From positions 1,550,001-1,614,000 of the forward strand of contig CAUWAG010000004.1 in the NCBI GenBank assembly GCA_963556695.1: 64,000 nucleotides of DNA, in the 5' to 3' direction. Position 1 is the first letter of the stretch, and every line of letters begins with the position of its first letter. The stretch is from Anthostomella pinea (lineage: Eukaryota > Ascomycota > Sordariomycetes > Xylariales > Xylariaceae). Below the pieces are notes generated by a model, which worked only from the letters and a program-made list of their open reading frames with translations, was not told where the DNA came from and made no database searches. Made by a program: the position numbers and the translations under genes. This document shows, piece by piece, positions 1 through 12,600 of the stretch.

Positions 1-30
1 CCCACACTGACCAAACCCTCTCATCAAAGC

Positions 31-390
31 TCAGAGGGAAGGAGAAGAAATAGGGCCCCATGCCCCTGCTGCCACATAAACACATTTCACCCACACCAGC
101 CCAAACTGCAAACCATACACGCCAGCATCTGCCCCGCCGGCTCCGCGCCAGCCTCGAACGCGGAAGCAGAGTAGCAACAAACGCCCCTCGCCCACCAGAA
201 CGGATACCAGCATAGATAGCAGGATGACGCACGACAAGATAGCCAAGAAGATGGGAACGGGAAATGAAGAATTCGACTCATCATATAACTTTAGCCCGAC
301 GCACCCAGCCGCCAGCGTTGCAATAACGATACCCGGCGCGATGCTTTGTATCACGTCGCACTGGCCATGGACACGGGCAGTTACAGCCAT
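31..390 (-). CDS. possible small membrane protein
   Basis: Open frame of 119 residues from an ATG at 390 to a stop at 31. I do not recognise a family. Two hydrophobic stretches, about residues 17-35 and 47-66, look like membrane segments separated by a short polar loop; the second half is Gly/Trp-rich. There is no supporting splice signal or neighbour context. The same frame extends a little upstream from a GTG, which is not a credible fungal start. It could be a chance frame at the window edge. Confidence 0.28.
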   Translation of the reverse strand: MAVTARVHGQCDVIQSIAPGIVIATLAAGCVGLKLYDESNSSFPVPIFLAILSCVILLSMLVSVLVGEGRLLLLCFRVRGWRGAGGADAGVYGLQFGLVWVKCVYVAAGAWGPISSPSL

Positions 391-1170
391 GCACCTGTCC
401 ACCTCGTTCGCTCATCCACGACGGCTGCGAAGCCCAGACTCATGAAGCCCAACCAACACACGCGGAACACTAGCTGCCCATGTCTTACCCATCATATGTA
501 CCTGGATGTGGATATGGAGCCTAGAGTCTGGAGTCTGGTACCTAGTACCCTGTGCCAACAACGGGATGCTCAGGAGCCGTGCCGAAGAAACCCTCTCACG
601 AAACACTGCGTGCAAACAGGGTGCTGGTCCCTCATGTTCAACCATAAGTTACTGACTCGCAAACGACCCTTAGCTGCTAGCTATCCCTTTTAGCTGAACG
701 AACACCTAGACACCACGCTCGGGAATCGCGGGTGTTTGTGTCTCACGTCTAGGCTGGGCGGACAGCGTTTATCCCCGGACTGCTGCTGGTTACACGTGTA
801 GGTATGGTATGGATGGATGGGTGCGGGCTGCGGCGTTGGGTTTTTTCACATGTTGTTTTTTGACCGGGGCTGGCTTGTAGGTAAGTGGGAAGTACGGCGT
901 GCCGCCTGCGTGCATGTATACATTAGGTAGATACATACAGGGCGGGAAGTTGCTCTTGCGGGCTCTTGCAGTCCCGTGGTGCTGATGCTTAATCCATGTG
1001 TCTACGGGTGGTGGCATTGGCATGCAGTGACATGGCGGGAACACGTATGCGAACGAGACAGGGAGGGAGGCCGCGTTTGCGGGCGCTGCTAGGGTTCGGG
1101 GGCCTATCTGGTGACGGCAGGTAGTCTTAATATATGTACAGGCAGGTAAAGGTATAGCAGTAGGGGCGTC
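391..1170. other. intergenic, no gene seen
   Basis: Short frames on both strands have no recognisable domain and no coherent splice signals. The stretch just below 1170 is the 3' side of the minus-strand glycosyltransferase gene. Confidence 0.5.
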
Positions 1171-2509
1171 TCAAGGTCGTAAGTCTTTCTCGTCGACATC
1201 CGGGAACTGATCGGTGAAGTTGGTCCCGCCCTCCAACAGCGTATCTGCATTCAGCCGCACGCTGTGCCGGACCATGTCGGTGAAGGCCTTGTCCCGGAAG
1301 CCGTCCCCGTAGTCGCCGATGTCGCTCGTCGCGCTCATGGGCCCCGCCATGCGGTGGTGGTGGAAGAAGGCCGGCTGCACCGTCAGGCAGTTGTGCACCT
1401 TGCGGCCTGCCGTGCCCTCGCAGAAGTACCGCATGAGGAGATCGACGGCCGTGTTCACGTCCTTGAGGGCGATCTCGTGCAGCAGCTTCCGGGCGCCCTG
1501 CTGGCTGACGGCGTAGCCGAGGTTGCAGACGCCCTCCTGCACGTGGTGCACCGCCCGCGTGTGGTCGGGGTACTTCTCCTTGAGGGTGAACGGGATGTTG
1601 AACGTCCAGAGGTACCGCCGCTGGGCGACTGTCTCGTCGTCCTTGTGGATCACGCGGCCTTTCGGTATGACGGGGTTGTCCTCAAACGGAAAATGCATGC
1701 CGCAGTGCCCAACCCACAGGACGTCCCAGTTGTCCCCGTAAGGCGACGCCTTGGGCGGCACGGTAGCAGGCAAGCGGTCAAACGGAATGTCGGGCACGGA
1801 AGCCGGGGACGTGTCCGACGGCTTCGGGAACGTGCTGTCGGCATACGAATTTGGAGATGTTAGCAGGGGCTGGGTCAGGGCGCGAGCCGACAGGGCGAAA
1901 TCGCGTAGCTGATGTCTGACGCGGATGTCCCAGTCGCTATCGTCTTCCAGGATCAGGGCCGAGGTCAGGTTCCTCCGCACAATCCTTGGAGGGGTGTGAG
2001 CAAGACGAGCCGAGGCTGAAGTGGCAGATCCGTGCAAGAGACGTACTCATGAATAACATTGATGTGCGCGCGCCACGTCCCCAGGGGCGGGCCCTGGAGC
2101 TTGTCGGCGCTCATGGCCGGGACCGCCTTGTCCAGCACATCCTTGGGGTAGACGGCGTCCATGAACTCTATGTCCATGTTGCTGAGCGCGGCCTGCAGAC
2201 GCATGCCATCGCGACGGTCTGTCCGTGTCGGCAGGCCGATGACGTAAATGTTCTGGAACTAGAAAGGAGACGCGACGCTGTTAACCCTAACCCCAACCCA
2301 GAACAGACGGCGGGGAAGAGGAGGGAACTGACACCCAGTGTGCTGTTGTTGATGTCATCGAGCAAGTCGCGATGGGAGGAAGCCGTGGTGTGTGCACCGG
2401 GACTGCTGGTGACACGGGGGATAACTGATGAGTTGAAGTAGAAGACTGAAATGACGAGTACTGTCGCAATTGCGACGACCGCGCGGGTCAGGGGAACACG
2501 CGGTAGCAT
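1171..2509 (-). CDS. glycosyltransferase family 25 (LPS-type) protein
   Basis: Three exons on the minus strand: 2509-2333, 2258-2047 and 1984-1171, giving 400 residues in one frame. Residues about 10-27 form a signal anchor, so this is probably a type II Golgi/ER membrane protein with a luminal catalytic domain. The catalytic part opens with NIYVIGLPTRTDRRDG, the usual start of family 25, and continues to an acidic motif LEDDSDWD near residues 142-149, matching the metal/nucleotide-sugar-binding Glu-Asp-Asp region. Donors are GTCAGT (phase 0) and GTACGT (phase 2), and both junctions restore the family pattern. Intron 1 contains a telomere-like tract. Sugar donor and acceptor cannot be read from sequence. 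Fungal members are mostly uncharacterised. Confidence 0.87.
2280..2299. repeat. interstitial telomere-like tract inside an intron
   Basis: The plus strand reads GTTAACCCTAACCCCAACCC, about three CCCTAA-like units, one of them imperfect. It lies entirely in intron 1 of the glycosyltransferase gene (2259-2332). Confidence 0.5.
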
Positions 2510-5500
2510 TGAAACGAGAGACCATATAAGGTAATAATACTATTAATAACGGCCGAGCGGGCGAATGAAAGGAGCGTTTAATGCCGCGGCATACTTAGTT
2601 AGGTTGAATCAAAGTTTTTACCGGCAAGGTCAAATGATGATAGGGTTACAAAGGGCAGCGCGCGCCTTGCAGCCTTTATGGAGTATTGATCATTGATGAG
2701 TGTCGCGAGTCGGGAGGCCGGAAAAGGAAAAGGAAAAGGAAAGTGATCGCAACTTAGCTAACAATAGCAAGGGATTTAGTGCCGCGCTTGGCTCCCTACA
2801 ACCACTCTCACTGGCTGGTTTTGCCGCCCGCTCGCTGATCATGTGACCTCATCCCATTTGAAACTTCGAGATTGGACCAAAAGGGGTGTCTTGACATGGG
2901 TCCGTCTCTATCTAGACGCTTGGGTCGGGTGCGATTCAGGGGGTGGCAAGATGCTGTTGGCTCCAGACTTCAGCCTTCGGGAAAGGCTGAGTCTTCATTC
3001 GAGCCTACCTTATTGTGTCGAAGCCCGCCCACAACAAGCTCCCAACACAGCCGGAACCACCTGCACCGCTCAAACATGTTGCAGCATCGTTGTTGGTTGC
3101 AGAGCTCTAGAACCGAGTCGGGTGGATGATCCAGAGGCTTGGGCCAGCAAGCGATGAAATGCTCAAGTCATGCGTGCCAGCCGGCCAGAAAGGACGCATC
3201 GTCCTCATTGTCACTCAGCGAATGCCTCTACGGCTCTCAAGCCCATAGCTGGAGTCCACACTACCGTCCGTTAAACTCTTCCGAGCATGATCCATCTCGG
3301 TCTCGTCTTGTCTTGTCTGCATTCGTCCTATCAGTCTCTCCCCAGCTCACCAATCCACACGATGAACCAGGAGGCAAAACGCTCTTCGAGGCCGGCGAAG
3401 TCCAATCCATACGGTACAACACCAAGCCCCCCAACTACACAATAGCCTTGTGGCAGCAAGGATATCTGGTGGGAGGAGCTTGATGTTATCATACCCTTTC
3501 GAGCGGTTCGACTGGCTGGTCCAACCCTACGACTTTGATCTTGGGGCAATCCAACCTCTTTTTCTCCTGGTTGTTCGCCGGCGATGCTTTTGCCCAGGGC
3601 AACATTCTACCAAGGGCTGCCTGCCTTATGGGACCAGCAGTGACGGGTGCTGCTTGCCTTAGACACAAGGCAAGGAGGGGCCGAACATTTCATTCCTCCC
3701 GTCCTCACGGCCCCGTCGTGCGGTCTTGATCGTTAGCCTGATCGACTTCTTCTCGACTGACTGCTCTGATCCTCGTCAAAGAAACGCATCACCGTCTACC
3801 GATGTCGAGGCAGGCGTACAAAGTCGAGACATGGGAACGGCACCTTTCCCGTGCGGCAGGTCTTCGATGGAAATAGCAGGAGCCACTCATGCCTACCTAG
3901 GTACTCTGACGCCAGTCCGCCCGTACGGATCCGGTTGCATAGCACATCCGATCATGGATGACCTGGATCGGCTGCGGTTATCTGGCCTCGGGCTGTGCAA
4001 CCAGATTATGTTCTTTATTCTCATTACCTGTTATGCTCGTGAACAGGTTCCATGCGTGGTTGCCTCGGTTCTCTCCATGAATAAAACCCGGCTGATCCGC
4101 TATCAGCTGTACACGCCCCCTAGGCCCCCCGTGCGCGGTCCGCGAAACTTAGATGGGCAATGGCTGAACTGATGTATTAATGAGAAACACATGGTACTTG
4201 TGCCATTTGCCATTGATCAGGCTTCCTTGCAACCTCGTAGCTGAGGGTCCAGGTGCTCGGTCATCCACATTTTGAGTCACGCAGTCGATTTCAAGCAACG
4301 ATAGTATGGGTCTAATGATGAAATTGATCTAGGTCAGAGGTTCTATCTTACAACGTCTTTCGGGTGGGCATATCCCCGATCTGAGGCTGAACGTAACTGG
4401 GGGCCAAGTGCTCATATTTGAAGCAGTAGCTATCCCTCGTCGAGTTAATGCGACCGCATTCGCAGCAGATCCATCAATCGGCAGACGTATTGGTGAAGTT
4501 CGGGGCCGCCCGTGCAGCTTCCGCAATTCATGTGCGAACATCTGGAGCAGTAGTCCTCCCTGCACGAGGAGAGGTCCCAGCCGTCCCTATTCTGATCGCC
4601 ATACCCGGCCGGGAAAATGCAAAGTGTAGCGTCCATGCGGGCTCGTCAGACGGGGCAGAAATCGTTGACGGCTGGGCGAGAGCTTCGCAGCTTCGGGCAC
4701 TCGTTTCTCTTGACCAGGTCAAGTGGCTGCCTATGCGGAGTTGCGGTTTAGAGACGGGAGGCTTCTGATATCACGTGTTGCGGGACCCTGGAAAGGAATG
4801 TTGCTGGCATGACCTTCACATGGGTACACACGTCTCGGCGCATTATAGTTTTGGCTCGGTGTGAGACAAACAGAGAGATTCCCGCGGGATGAGTTTCCAC
4901 GATCTTGGGCGACGGTCACATCGGCATGATTGATGTGACACATCAGGGCCGAGGCGGGAAGTGGCAGCTCTGCTGCAGCCAGAGTGCGAGGCTCTACATG
5001 TAGGTTAGGTTGTAGGTCTGTGATTTTCAGTATGGCAGAGCGCACCGGTCAAGCTCGTGCAGAAGGTAAACGCATATGCTCACGCCTCCTCCTCCTGTTG
5101 GTAGAGACGGACCGGCAGCGTGCGTAGATCCCACCCTTCCCGTCAATAGCGGACCCGGCAGCGGTTTGCCGGTAGCCAGTCGCGTTGCAGAAGGCCACTG
5201 AACACCTCCCACTTGAGAATGCGAGGCAGCCATGCAGCGTGGCTCTAACCTACATGTATCATCTGACACTTCACACTTTCCCGGTTGCATCCAGCTGAGG
5301 GATACTGCTCAAGAGACAAGAAAAGTGACACACGCGCGTCCGGAACGCTGGACTTGCATACCGGCTCCGCTCTGGGCCGCATGACGGTGAGATGCATGCT
5401 GCCTTTAAAGTTGTGGGAGGAAGGTAGGTAGTGATGACCTACGGGGCGCGAACGAGGCTGGACAAACGCACGGACTGCTGGATAACCAACTTATTCACTA

Positions 5501-8500
5501 AAAGGATGGCGTGCTGACCTGACTGCTACATCGAGTGGTACGTGGGAGGGAAAGGTGGTATCGAGGCTTTTGCGTGGTGTGCTGATTCTTGTGAATTGGT
5601 GCCGGTTACACTCGTATTCCCCGAGAGATCGGCACAAGAGATCTACAGGTCGCTCACTAGTTGCCGCTATTCGTGCTTTGTAGCCAACCTTGTCCGCGAT
5701 CTGCAAGTTACGTTTCAGGCACTCCTGTGATGCTGATAGTAGCGGACAACGGCCTTGTCTGTTGAGCAAGGTTTACCTACCTTGGACTGGGCAGCAGATG
5801 GCCGTGTGGTGCGCCCGAGGTAAAGGCATATGATCAGCCTGAAAGTGAACCCAGCCATCTAGGTATCGTACGATACTGGGACTATGAATGGTGATAGGGC
5901 GTGTGGGATAAATGAGCCCTTTCTCACATGCTCGTGTAGCTTGGGCACGATGCCAGGATGAGCCCTCTAAACTCTAGAGCAGAGGCGCGTGTGGACGCCA
6001 GGCACCACCAGACCACTCAAGACATTTTAGTCGCCCGAGTGCAAGTCGGACGGTGCCAGGCTGGACAGTGGAAGCAGCATTTCCTTCTAGACGCATACAC
6101 TTCCATATGAAGTGGCTGGGCGATCAGACGGTTCACATGTCGGTATCGCCAAAGAGCCTTCGCGCGCGTCGAGCGGCGGGCTGCTCTTCTCCATGATGTG
6201 CTGTCACCTCGTCTTGACATGTGTGAACATTCAAGATCCAGTCTCCAGGTAGGCAAATGTCCTTTGCCGCTAACGTTGACATGTGGGCAAACGAGTTCGG
6301 CATTGCCAATTGTGGCGTCGGAACTCTATGCTGAGCCGCCGCTCATGACCTCAGAACTATGCAGTATCATGATGTTCATCAGTATACTGTTGTTGACCTG
6401 TCAACTGTCAACTGTCAATCCTCATCGGCTCTCCACAGCTCGGCTACCCTACCTACCCTACCCGTTGGTCCGAGAGTGGCCCAGGCAGGCCGGGTGATTC
6501 TCTGCCGGCCGCAAACGCGCCATTGCGCGAGGCAGTGACCATCCATTTCTGCTACCGGCGGCCGTGAGTGCGGGCGCCGTGTAACCACGGGGATCGCGGC
6601 CCATCGCGCTCGTTGCAGAGACCCTGTTTGCCTTGCCCTAGTCGACAACACTGGGGGAAAATCGACAATAGCGAGAAGCCGGCGCTGAATAGCGTACGTG
6701 ATATCAGAGCTATTGTCGTAGACCATCTTCTAGAGCGTACGTGATCGTTCGGTAGATCGGCTAGCGCCGCCATGCCACGTGGCCGAGGATGCGGCGGGGG
6801 CTGGGTCTGGAGTCTGAAGAGGCCTCGTCGACTCTAGAGCCCAGTAGAGAGGCCAGCTGCATTGCGCGCCACGTCGACAGTAAAGTGCTTCTGTCGGGCA
6901 TCACAGGCAAGGTTGGCTGGTACTGTGTAGAGCTGCGTCTCGGTCGGGTCTTACTAATAAGTTAGGCTGCCAGACATCAGGCCGAGGATGACTGCGTGGG
7001 AAGGATTCAAACACACCAACAGACAAGTTGCAAGCAGGCTGGGCAGTTTTGTTTAGTCGTGCTGCAGGTTCGATTGGCCCATCACGATACGCCGTCGCAG
7101 GTAGGCTAGTATGGTAGGCCGATCGAGTCAGATTGGGGTTGCATCCAATGATCCATTTTAAGGTCCAATATCGAATCCTACCGGCGCTGCGCCCATGTTG
7201 TCAAGTGTGTGTAGCACAATCAGCCGGGAGCTTATCATGGGTGGTATATGCGACTTTTTTTATAGCACTCACCTACCACCCTTGGGGGTAGTAACATGGT
7301 TGGTTCACTGATGAGAGTGTTTCGGACGATGGTGTTCGGTGATAAGCTTACGTGAAATAAATAGCTGGACTGCGACCTGCATCAACATGCGTGCGTACAC
7401 TTGCAAGAGGCGCAAGGCTGTGTGCGTACACGACGATTGCAGACGCGAACAGACAAGATGACATGTGGGCTTGCCGCTTGGGTAATGCAGCGACCGAAGC
7501 CAAACGCCGATGCTCTCGGTTGGTCTGTTGTCGCGGGTGCCATCACCTCATATCGGCAAGACAGCCGATGTTACCTCGCGATGCTACCGTGTCGTCGACC
7601 TTGTTTCTCTTCAGCGATTGTGCATACGGACCCGGGCCTGCCGGGGAAACACACATCCCACTCCAGGACTTCAGACTTCAGGTACCTATGTCGTTGCATC
7701 CCCCGTGTACTGTATCCTGAGTGGCCCCCAACCGGATTCCAAGACCAGGCTTCGGACGGGCACTCAAGAGTCTGATCAACGGGTCTGTCGCCAACGCACG
7801 TCCAGGCCGGAGGTTACCAGACGCGAAAATGTCGCAACGCTATATTTGGGTCAGCTGCAGGCTGCCGGCTGCAGGGAGTTCCGCGGGGAAGGAAAGGCAT
7901 GGCCGCATGGGTGAGATACCAGGTAATGAGCGTGCGGGCGTGTCGAGGGGGCGAATGAAAAGACGATCTGCACAAGCCTCTCGGGGTGTTTGCCCCGTTT
8001 ATCTTAATTTACTACCGCCGCACGTACTGGTGGGCAACTTAATGGGCAGGTAATTCTCCGACTTCTGAGACTCCAACCGCGCCCACCAACTCAGTTCTCT
8101 TCGCGTGACGTGAGATACCTATCCAATCATATGCCATATGTAAGTACGGACAGCTGAGCAGACAGTACATGAGGACTGTATGCAGATATATGCACGGTCC
8201 CTCAGGGCTATGTACCTTAATGAATAAGAGAACAGCCGGCAGGGATCAGATGCAAGAGCTTGTTCTAGCTTGGAGCCTACTGCGAGTATTGACGTAGCGC
8301 CTTGGACCTTGGCTGGCCAGTGGTGGGGCTGGACCGTCACGGGCTGATATGGAGACCCGACCGACGGCTGCCCTGGCTCCTGCACCTGCCTCCAAGTACT
8401 TGCATGTACCCCTGCTTCATAGCACCCCGCCTGCCGCCCCTTTCCCATTCCGCTGCTTCTCTCATTTCTCGACTGGATACTACCTAACCTTAGGAAAGTG

Positions 8501-9417
8501 ATACCAACGGGGTTTCTCCAACAGCCTGCATCTCACATCTCACTCTGCGTCTGCTGCCTCGCCGTTCGTTGGAAGGCGTACCGTACCGTACGTACGACTT
8601 GATTCCAATTCCTCGCCTCCCGATCGCCCCGGACTGCTCCCTCAGAAAGTCCGGTGCACCGACCGACAAGACCCGTGGGCCGTAGGCCGTGGACCTCCAT
8701 CTATCGTCCCTCCCCAATCGAGTTTGGACATGCTTCCCCTGAGACACGTCCTACCTCAACTTGCCATTGCCATTGCCGTCCAGCACCGCCATCTCTAATC
8801 ATACAAGAGCCATTGCGACAGTGTTTACGGCGATATCGGGCCAATTGGGTATGTCGAGTCGATCCCAACCCGAGTGCTTGCTTGTTTCGAACACCATGCC
8901 TGCGTTTTGTGTCTCTGTCGTCCAAACCCCATGACTGCCGCAGGCCGGAGGCGCTCTACCCAGTGGTTTGGAGCTTCCGATGCCCGACCTACATCTGCTC
9001 AAGACTGTCTACAAACATGAACATATCAATATGTACCAGACTCAGCCACCATCATGCAAGTTGGCAGAGATAAGGGGGCCGTCCTTCCAGCCAGAGACGC
9101 AGAGGCAGCATGGGGGCGGCAACCAACACAACGCCTGCAGAGATAGCTCTCCATGTGTACCGTCACCCTGCTTGTCACACCACCACTCCTTGCTACATTC
9201 ACGCAGACAGTTGTACATCACAACTGTACCTTCCTGGGCCCTCTCACCGCATGTCAGCAGCCTGAGCCTGCTGGCAACACGGCTGGGTCGGTCAGATCAT
9301 GCTGCGTTGCGTGTCGCCTGCTTTCCGTCAGAACAATGCTGTACATAAGCCGGAGAGGCGTTCCTAGTTCGTCCAGCTGCCGCTTGTTTCATCTGCGCGT
9401 ACCCTTAGGTTCAAGTC
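2510..9417. other. about 7 kb with no supportable gene
   Basis: Many short frames on both strands, none with a recognisable domain, signal peptide or consistent exon chain. Base composition is balanced, with no AT-rich decay and no clear transposon protein. A short AAAAGG microsatellite lies at about 2724-2743. The part from about 8460 is pyrimidine-rich and probably belongs to the promoter and 5' leader of the gene starting at 9695. I see nothing else to report. Confidence 0.45.
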
Positions 9418-9450
9418 GCTAACTGCCTATCTTTTCTTTTCTTCGCACAG
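9418..9450 (+). promoter_or_regulatory. probable 5'-UTR intron acceptor
   Basis: A GCTAAC branch-like site is followed by a T/C-rich tract and CACAG ending at 9450, a strong fungal 3' splice site. The frame opened just after it does not match the downstream coding frame, so the intron is more likely in the leader than between coding exons. The donor was not identified. Confidence 0.4.
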
Positions 9451-9694
9451 AAGCCCTCGAAGATCAATCCTGACATCCTGGAGGATCCGACTTCCGCGAC
9501 TCGAACGGATCCCACGCTTCGATCGCCGATACGCCGTCCACTGAAGCCAGGGTCTCGGAGAGCGTTTGCTGCGGACAAGTCTGCAGCCCATTCCTCGCTT
9601 CACCCTGTCGTCACACGCCAGGCAGGGCGGCCTTCCCGGGTCTGCCGTGACGACAAATATACCCATCGAATCGCTTCCTGCCCTTGATACAGCC

Positions 9695-12600
9695 ATGTCG
9701 AGCTCCCCCTCCACCGGCCTGGCGAACACGCCGCGACTTGTTCGCTCCAGGACCCAGAGTATCTCGAGTGACAGGCCGTCCACCATCGGCACGCACGGTC
9801 TGATGACGCCTCCGCTTGCTGTGTCGCCCGAGGCAGCCTTCATTGCTGCTTCTGCCGCGTCGCAAATCGTCACGAATGACCACGATATCCATTCGGCTAC
9901 GTGGTACGATCAGTTCGGAATCGAGCCTTCGGGCGAGACGGCTTTGGTGTCCAACAGTGCCCTCCAGCTTGCAAACAACTTCGTTGATCAACTATTGTAC
10001 AACGTTATCGCGAATGCCAGATCCACGACGCTATCGGCCTTGCGACCCGCCGTCAGCGAAGTTCTCAAACCGAAACTAGCCAAAGATGCCATCAACCAGG
10101 CCGACGAAGAACTGAGAGAATACTTGGGCGGCGGTGAAGTTGAAGACTTGGTCCGGTCGCAGTCCCCCGTGTCGTCAAGAGATTGGGATCTTGAGCTGGT
10201 ATGGAAGAGAACACGGCTGCGATGCATGGTGTACTCCTCATTGGGAGATATGGAGGAAGAGGATGAGGACTACTACATGGAACAGGAACATCTCAATGGA
10301 GAAACCGACGATATCCTGGCAGAACTCGTTTCCCCTGCTGTGGCCATCTTCCTGACCTCCATTCTTGAATTCATGGGCGAACAGGTCCTCATCGTAGCTG
10401 GACAGGCAGCTTTCAACCGACAACGCGCCAAGTACGAGAAGGATTTGAAGGACAGCGCTCGATCACCGGGTGGGCTTTCCGATCGCATTGTAGTCGAAGA
10501 GCTAGACATGGAACGCGTCGCTCTAGATCGAACCCTCGGCAGACTTTGGCGAGCCTGGAAGAAGAGGATACGATCTCCGCTGGAACCAAACTATTCCCGT
10601 CCCTTTTCTCGCAGCTCGACGAGTGGCTCTGGCTTCCCCCACCAGAGACGTGAGAGTAGTGCCGCAGATGTGCTGCCATCATTACAGACGTCCAAAGACG
10701 CAGGCTCGAACAGCGAAGCAAAAGAAGACCGGTTGGAGCATGCTAGGGAACGACCAGCTCAGGAGACGGATGGCCATAATGTTGATCCCTCATCTCTTGA
10801 ATTACCGGATAGCGATGTGGAGCCTACCTACAGCGATGAGGAAGAGAGTGAGGACGAAGAAGAGTCGCCTCGACGCCCTAAGAGTTGGATCGTGTCTCCC
10901 CAGAGCTCGGCAGCGGAAAGTTTCTTTCTTTCGCAAGTTCAAACTAGACGCCATCGCTCACTACCTCCCCAAAAGCGCTCGCGATACAATGCGTATCCAG
11001 TCTCGGGCGATAAGATTGATTCTGCAGAGGTCAAGGCCACAGATCAAATGTCTGCAGGCCAACAACGAGCAAGTGGCTCCGTCACAATAGCACAGGGCGC
11101 CACCGAATCAGTTTCCGATATCGACAAGGAGAGTGACTCGAGTGCAAGCAATTACGCTGAGAGCAAGCCCGAGTCTGACCCACCGTCAACCGCAGGAGGT
11201 CTCCTTGCCAGAATCACGACTGGCGCGGTGTCGATGGGGTCTGCCGCAGTCGCCGGCTTAACCGCAGTGGCTACCGGAAACGCACCCCAGACAGAAGTCG
11301 AAGATGGAGGGAAAGATGACGTGGTTGAGGATTTCGAAGAAGAGCCCGAAATCATGACCTCTTCGCGTGTGTCTATTGGGGGAAGAAGCTCACCGGCGGT
11401 CTCCGATGCCGGAAGGCCATCTTCCTTGATTCAAACCAGGTCGAACAGCGTGCGCTCCCTCCGGGTCATTGACGTTCAAGGACCTCGAAGCCCACTTGCG
11501 CAATCACGGTCGGGCTCGGATGGACAGGATCCTCTTCTTAGTCCGGTCCCACGCTCGACCAATGTTTCTCGCGAAAGCAGCATCTCGGGGACCCCTCCCA
11601 TTGCCGAGGAAAATGATTCGAATGCCCCTTTCACCAGGGCCTCAAAGCGAAGTGCCATCATCGTGCCATCACCCACCGACGATAATCGAGACGCAACTTT
11701 CGCGCTTACCGCACCTCCGCGTAACCGATCACCTCCTAAGCCCACGCGCTCACCGGTGCAGGCTCAACGACCGGCACCCGCCAAGGTGACGATCATCAGC
11801 AATGCTGGGATGAACCCTCAGGGGGAAAGACCCGACATTACCCAGAGATCGCTCAGCAACGTGAAGAGCCCACCAATGCCTACCCTACCAGAGAGAAATA
11901 CCAGTAGGCCTGTCCATGGGCATGGGTATTCGACATCGGTGCAGCGCGGATCCTCCGAATCCCCCGAAGTTCCGCGCGCTGTTCAGGCAGAGTCTCCCTC
12001 ATCACTGACATCGAGCAAGTTCAAGGCGATGCGTTCGTCGGAGGATAGCACCACTCACCGCCCTGTGGACAAGGCTCGAAACTTCGAAGACCTGATCCAA
12101 AGCAACGAAACTCTGCAATACACATTAACGCCGGAGAACATGCGAGACATGGATGTGAGTGGAATACCCCCCGTGCTTACGCCTTCACGTCTGACAGTAA
12201 AACAGTCTGCCGCCTCTCAGCAAAATGGAAGCCCGAAGCCTCCCCATAGGACGCAAAAAAGCGAGGATGTCAGGCATATGGACCGCTCGAGGTCTTCTTC
12301 CATTAAGAGGTCCTTGTCCGTGACGAAGACGACAGGGTTGCGATCCCATCCCCCCACAGACTTGGGTAACAATGGCAAATTTCCCGGTGCTGCTCCGCCA
12401 GAGGCACCAGTCTCGATGCCTTCAAGGGGGCGCACCGGCAGTGCAGCACAAGCTAGGGATGCTAGGATCCCGAGGGAATCGATGCAAGACTTTGCCCAGT
12501 TCATTCGCTCGACTGGACCACCAGGGGGGGACAGCAGCACCCACGGTAACCGAGCCAATGCTGGGAGTACAACCGTGGTACGAAACATCAACGGACCTAC

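Noticed and set aside
9566..9694. 43-residue N-terminal extension of the 1309-residue protein
   Set aside because: It would start with TTG; the first in-frame ATG is at 9695, and a probable leader intron lies just upstream.
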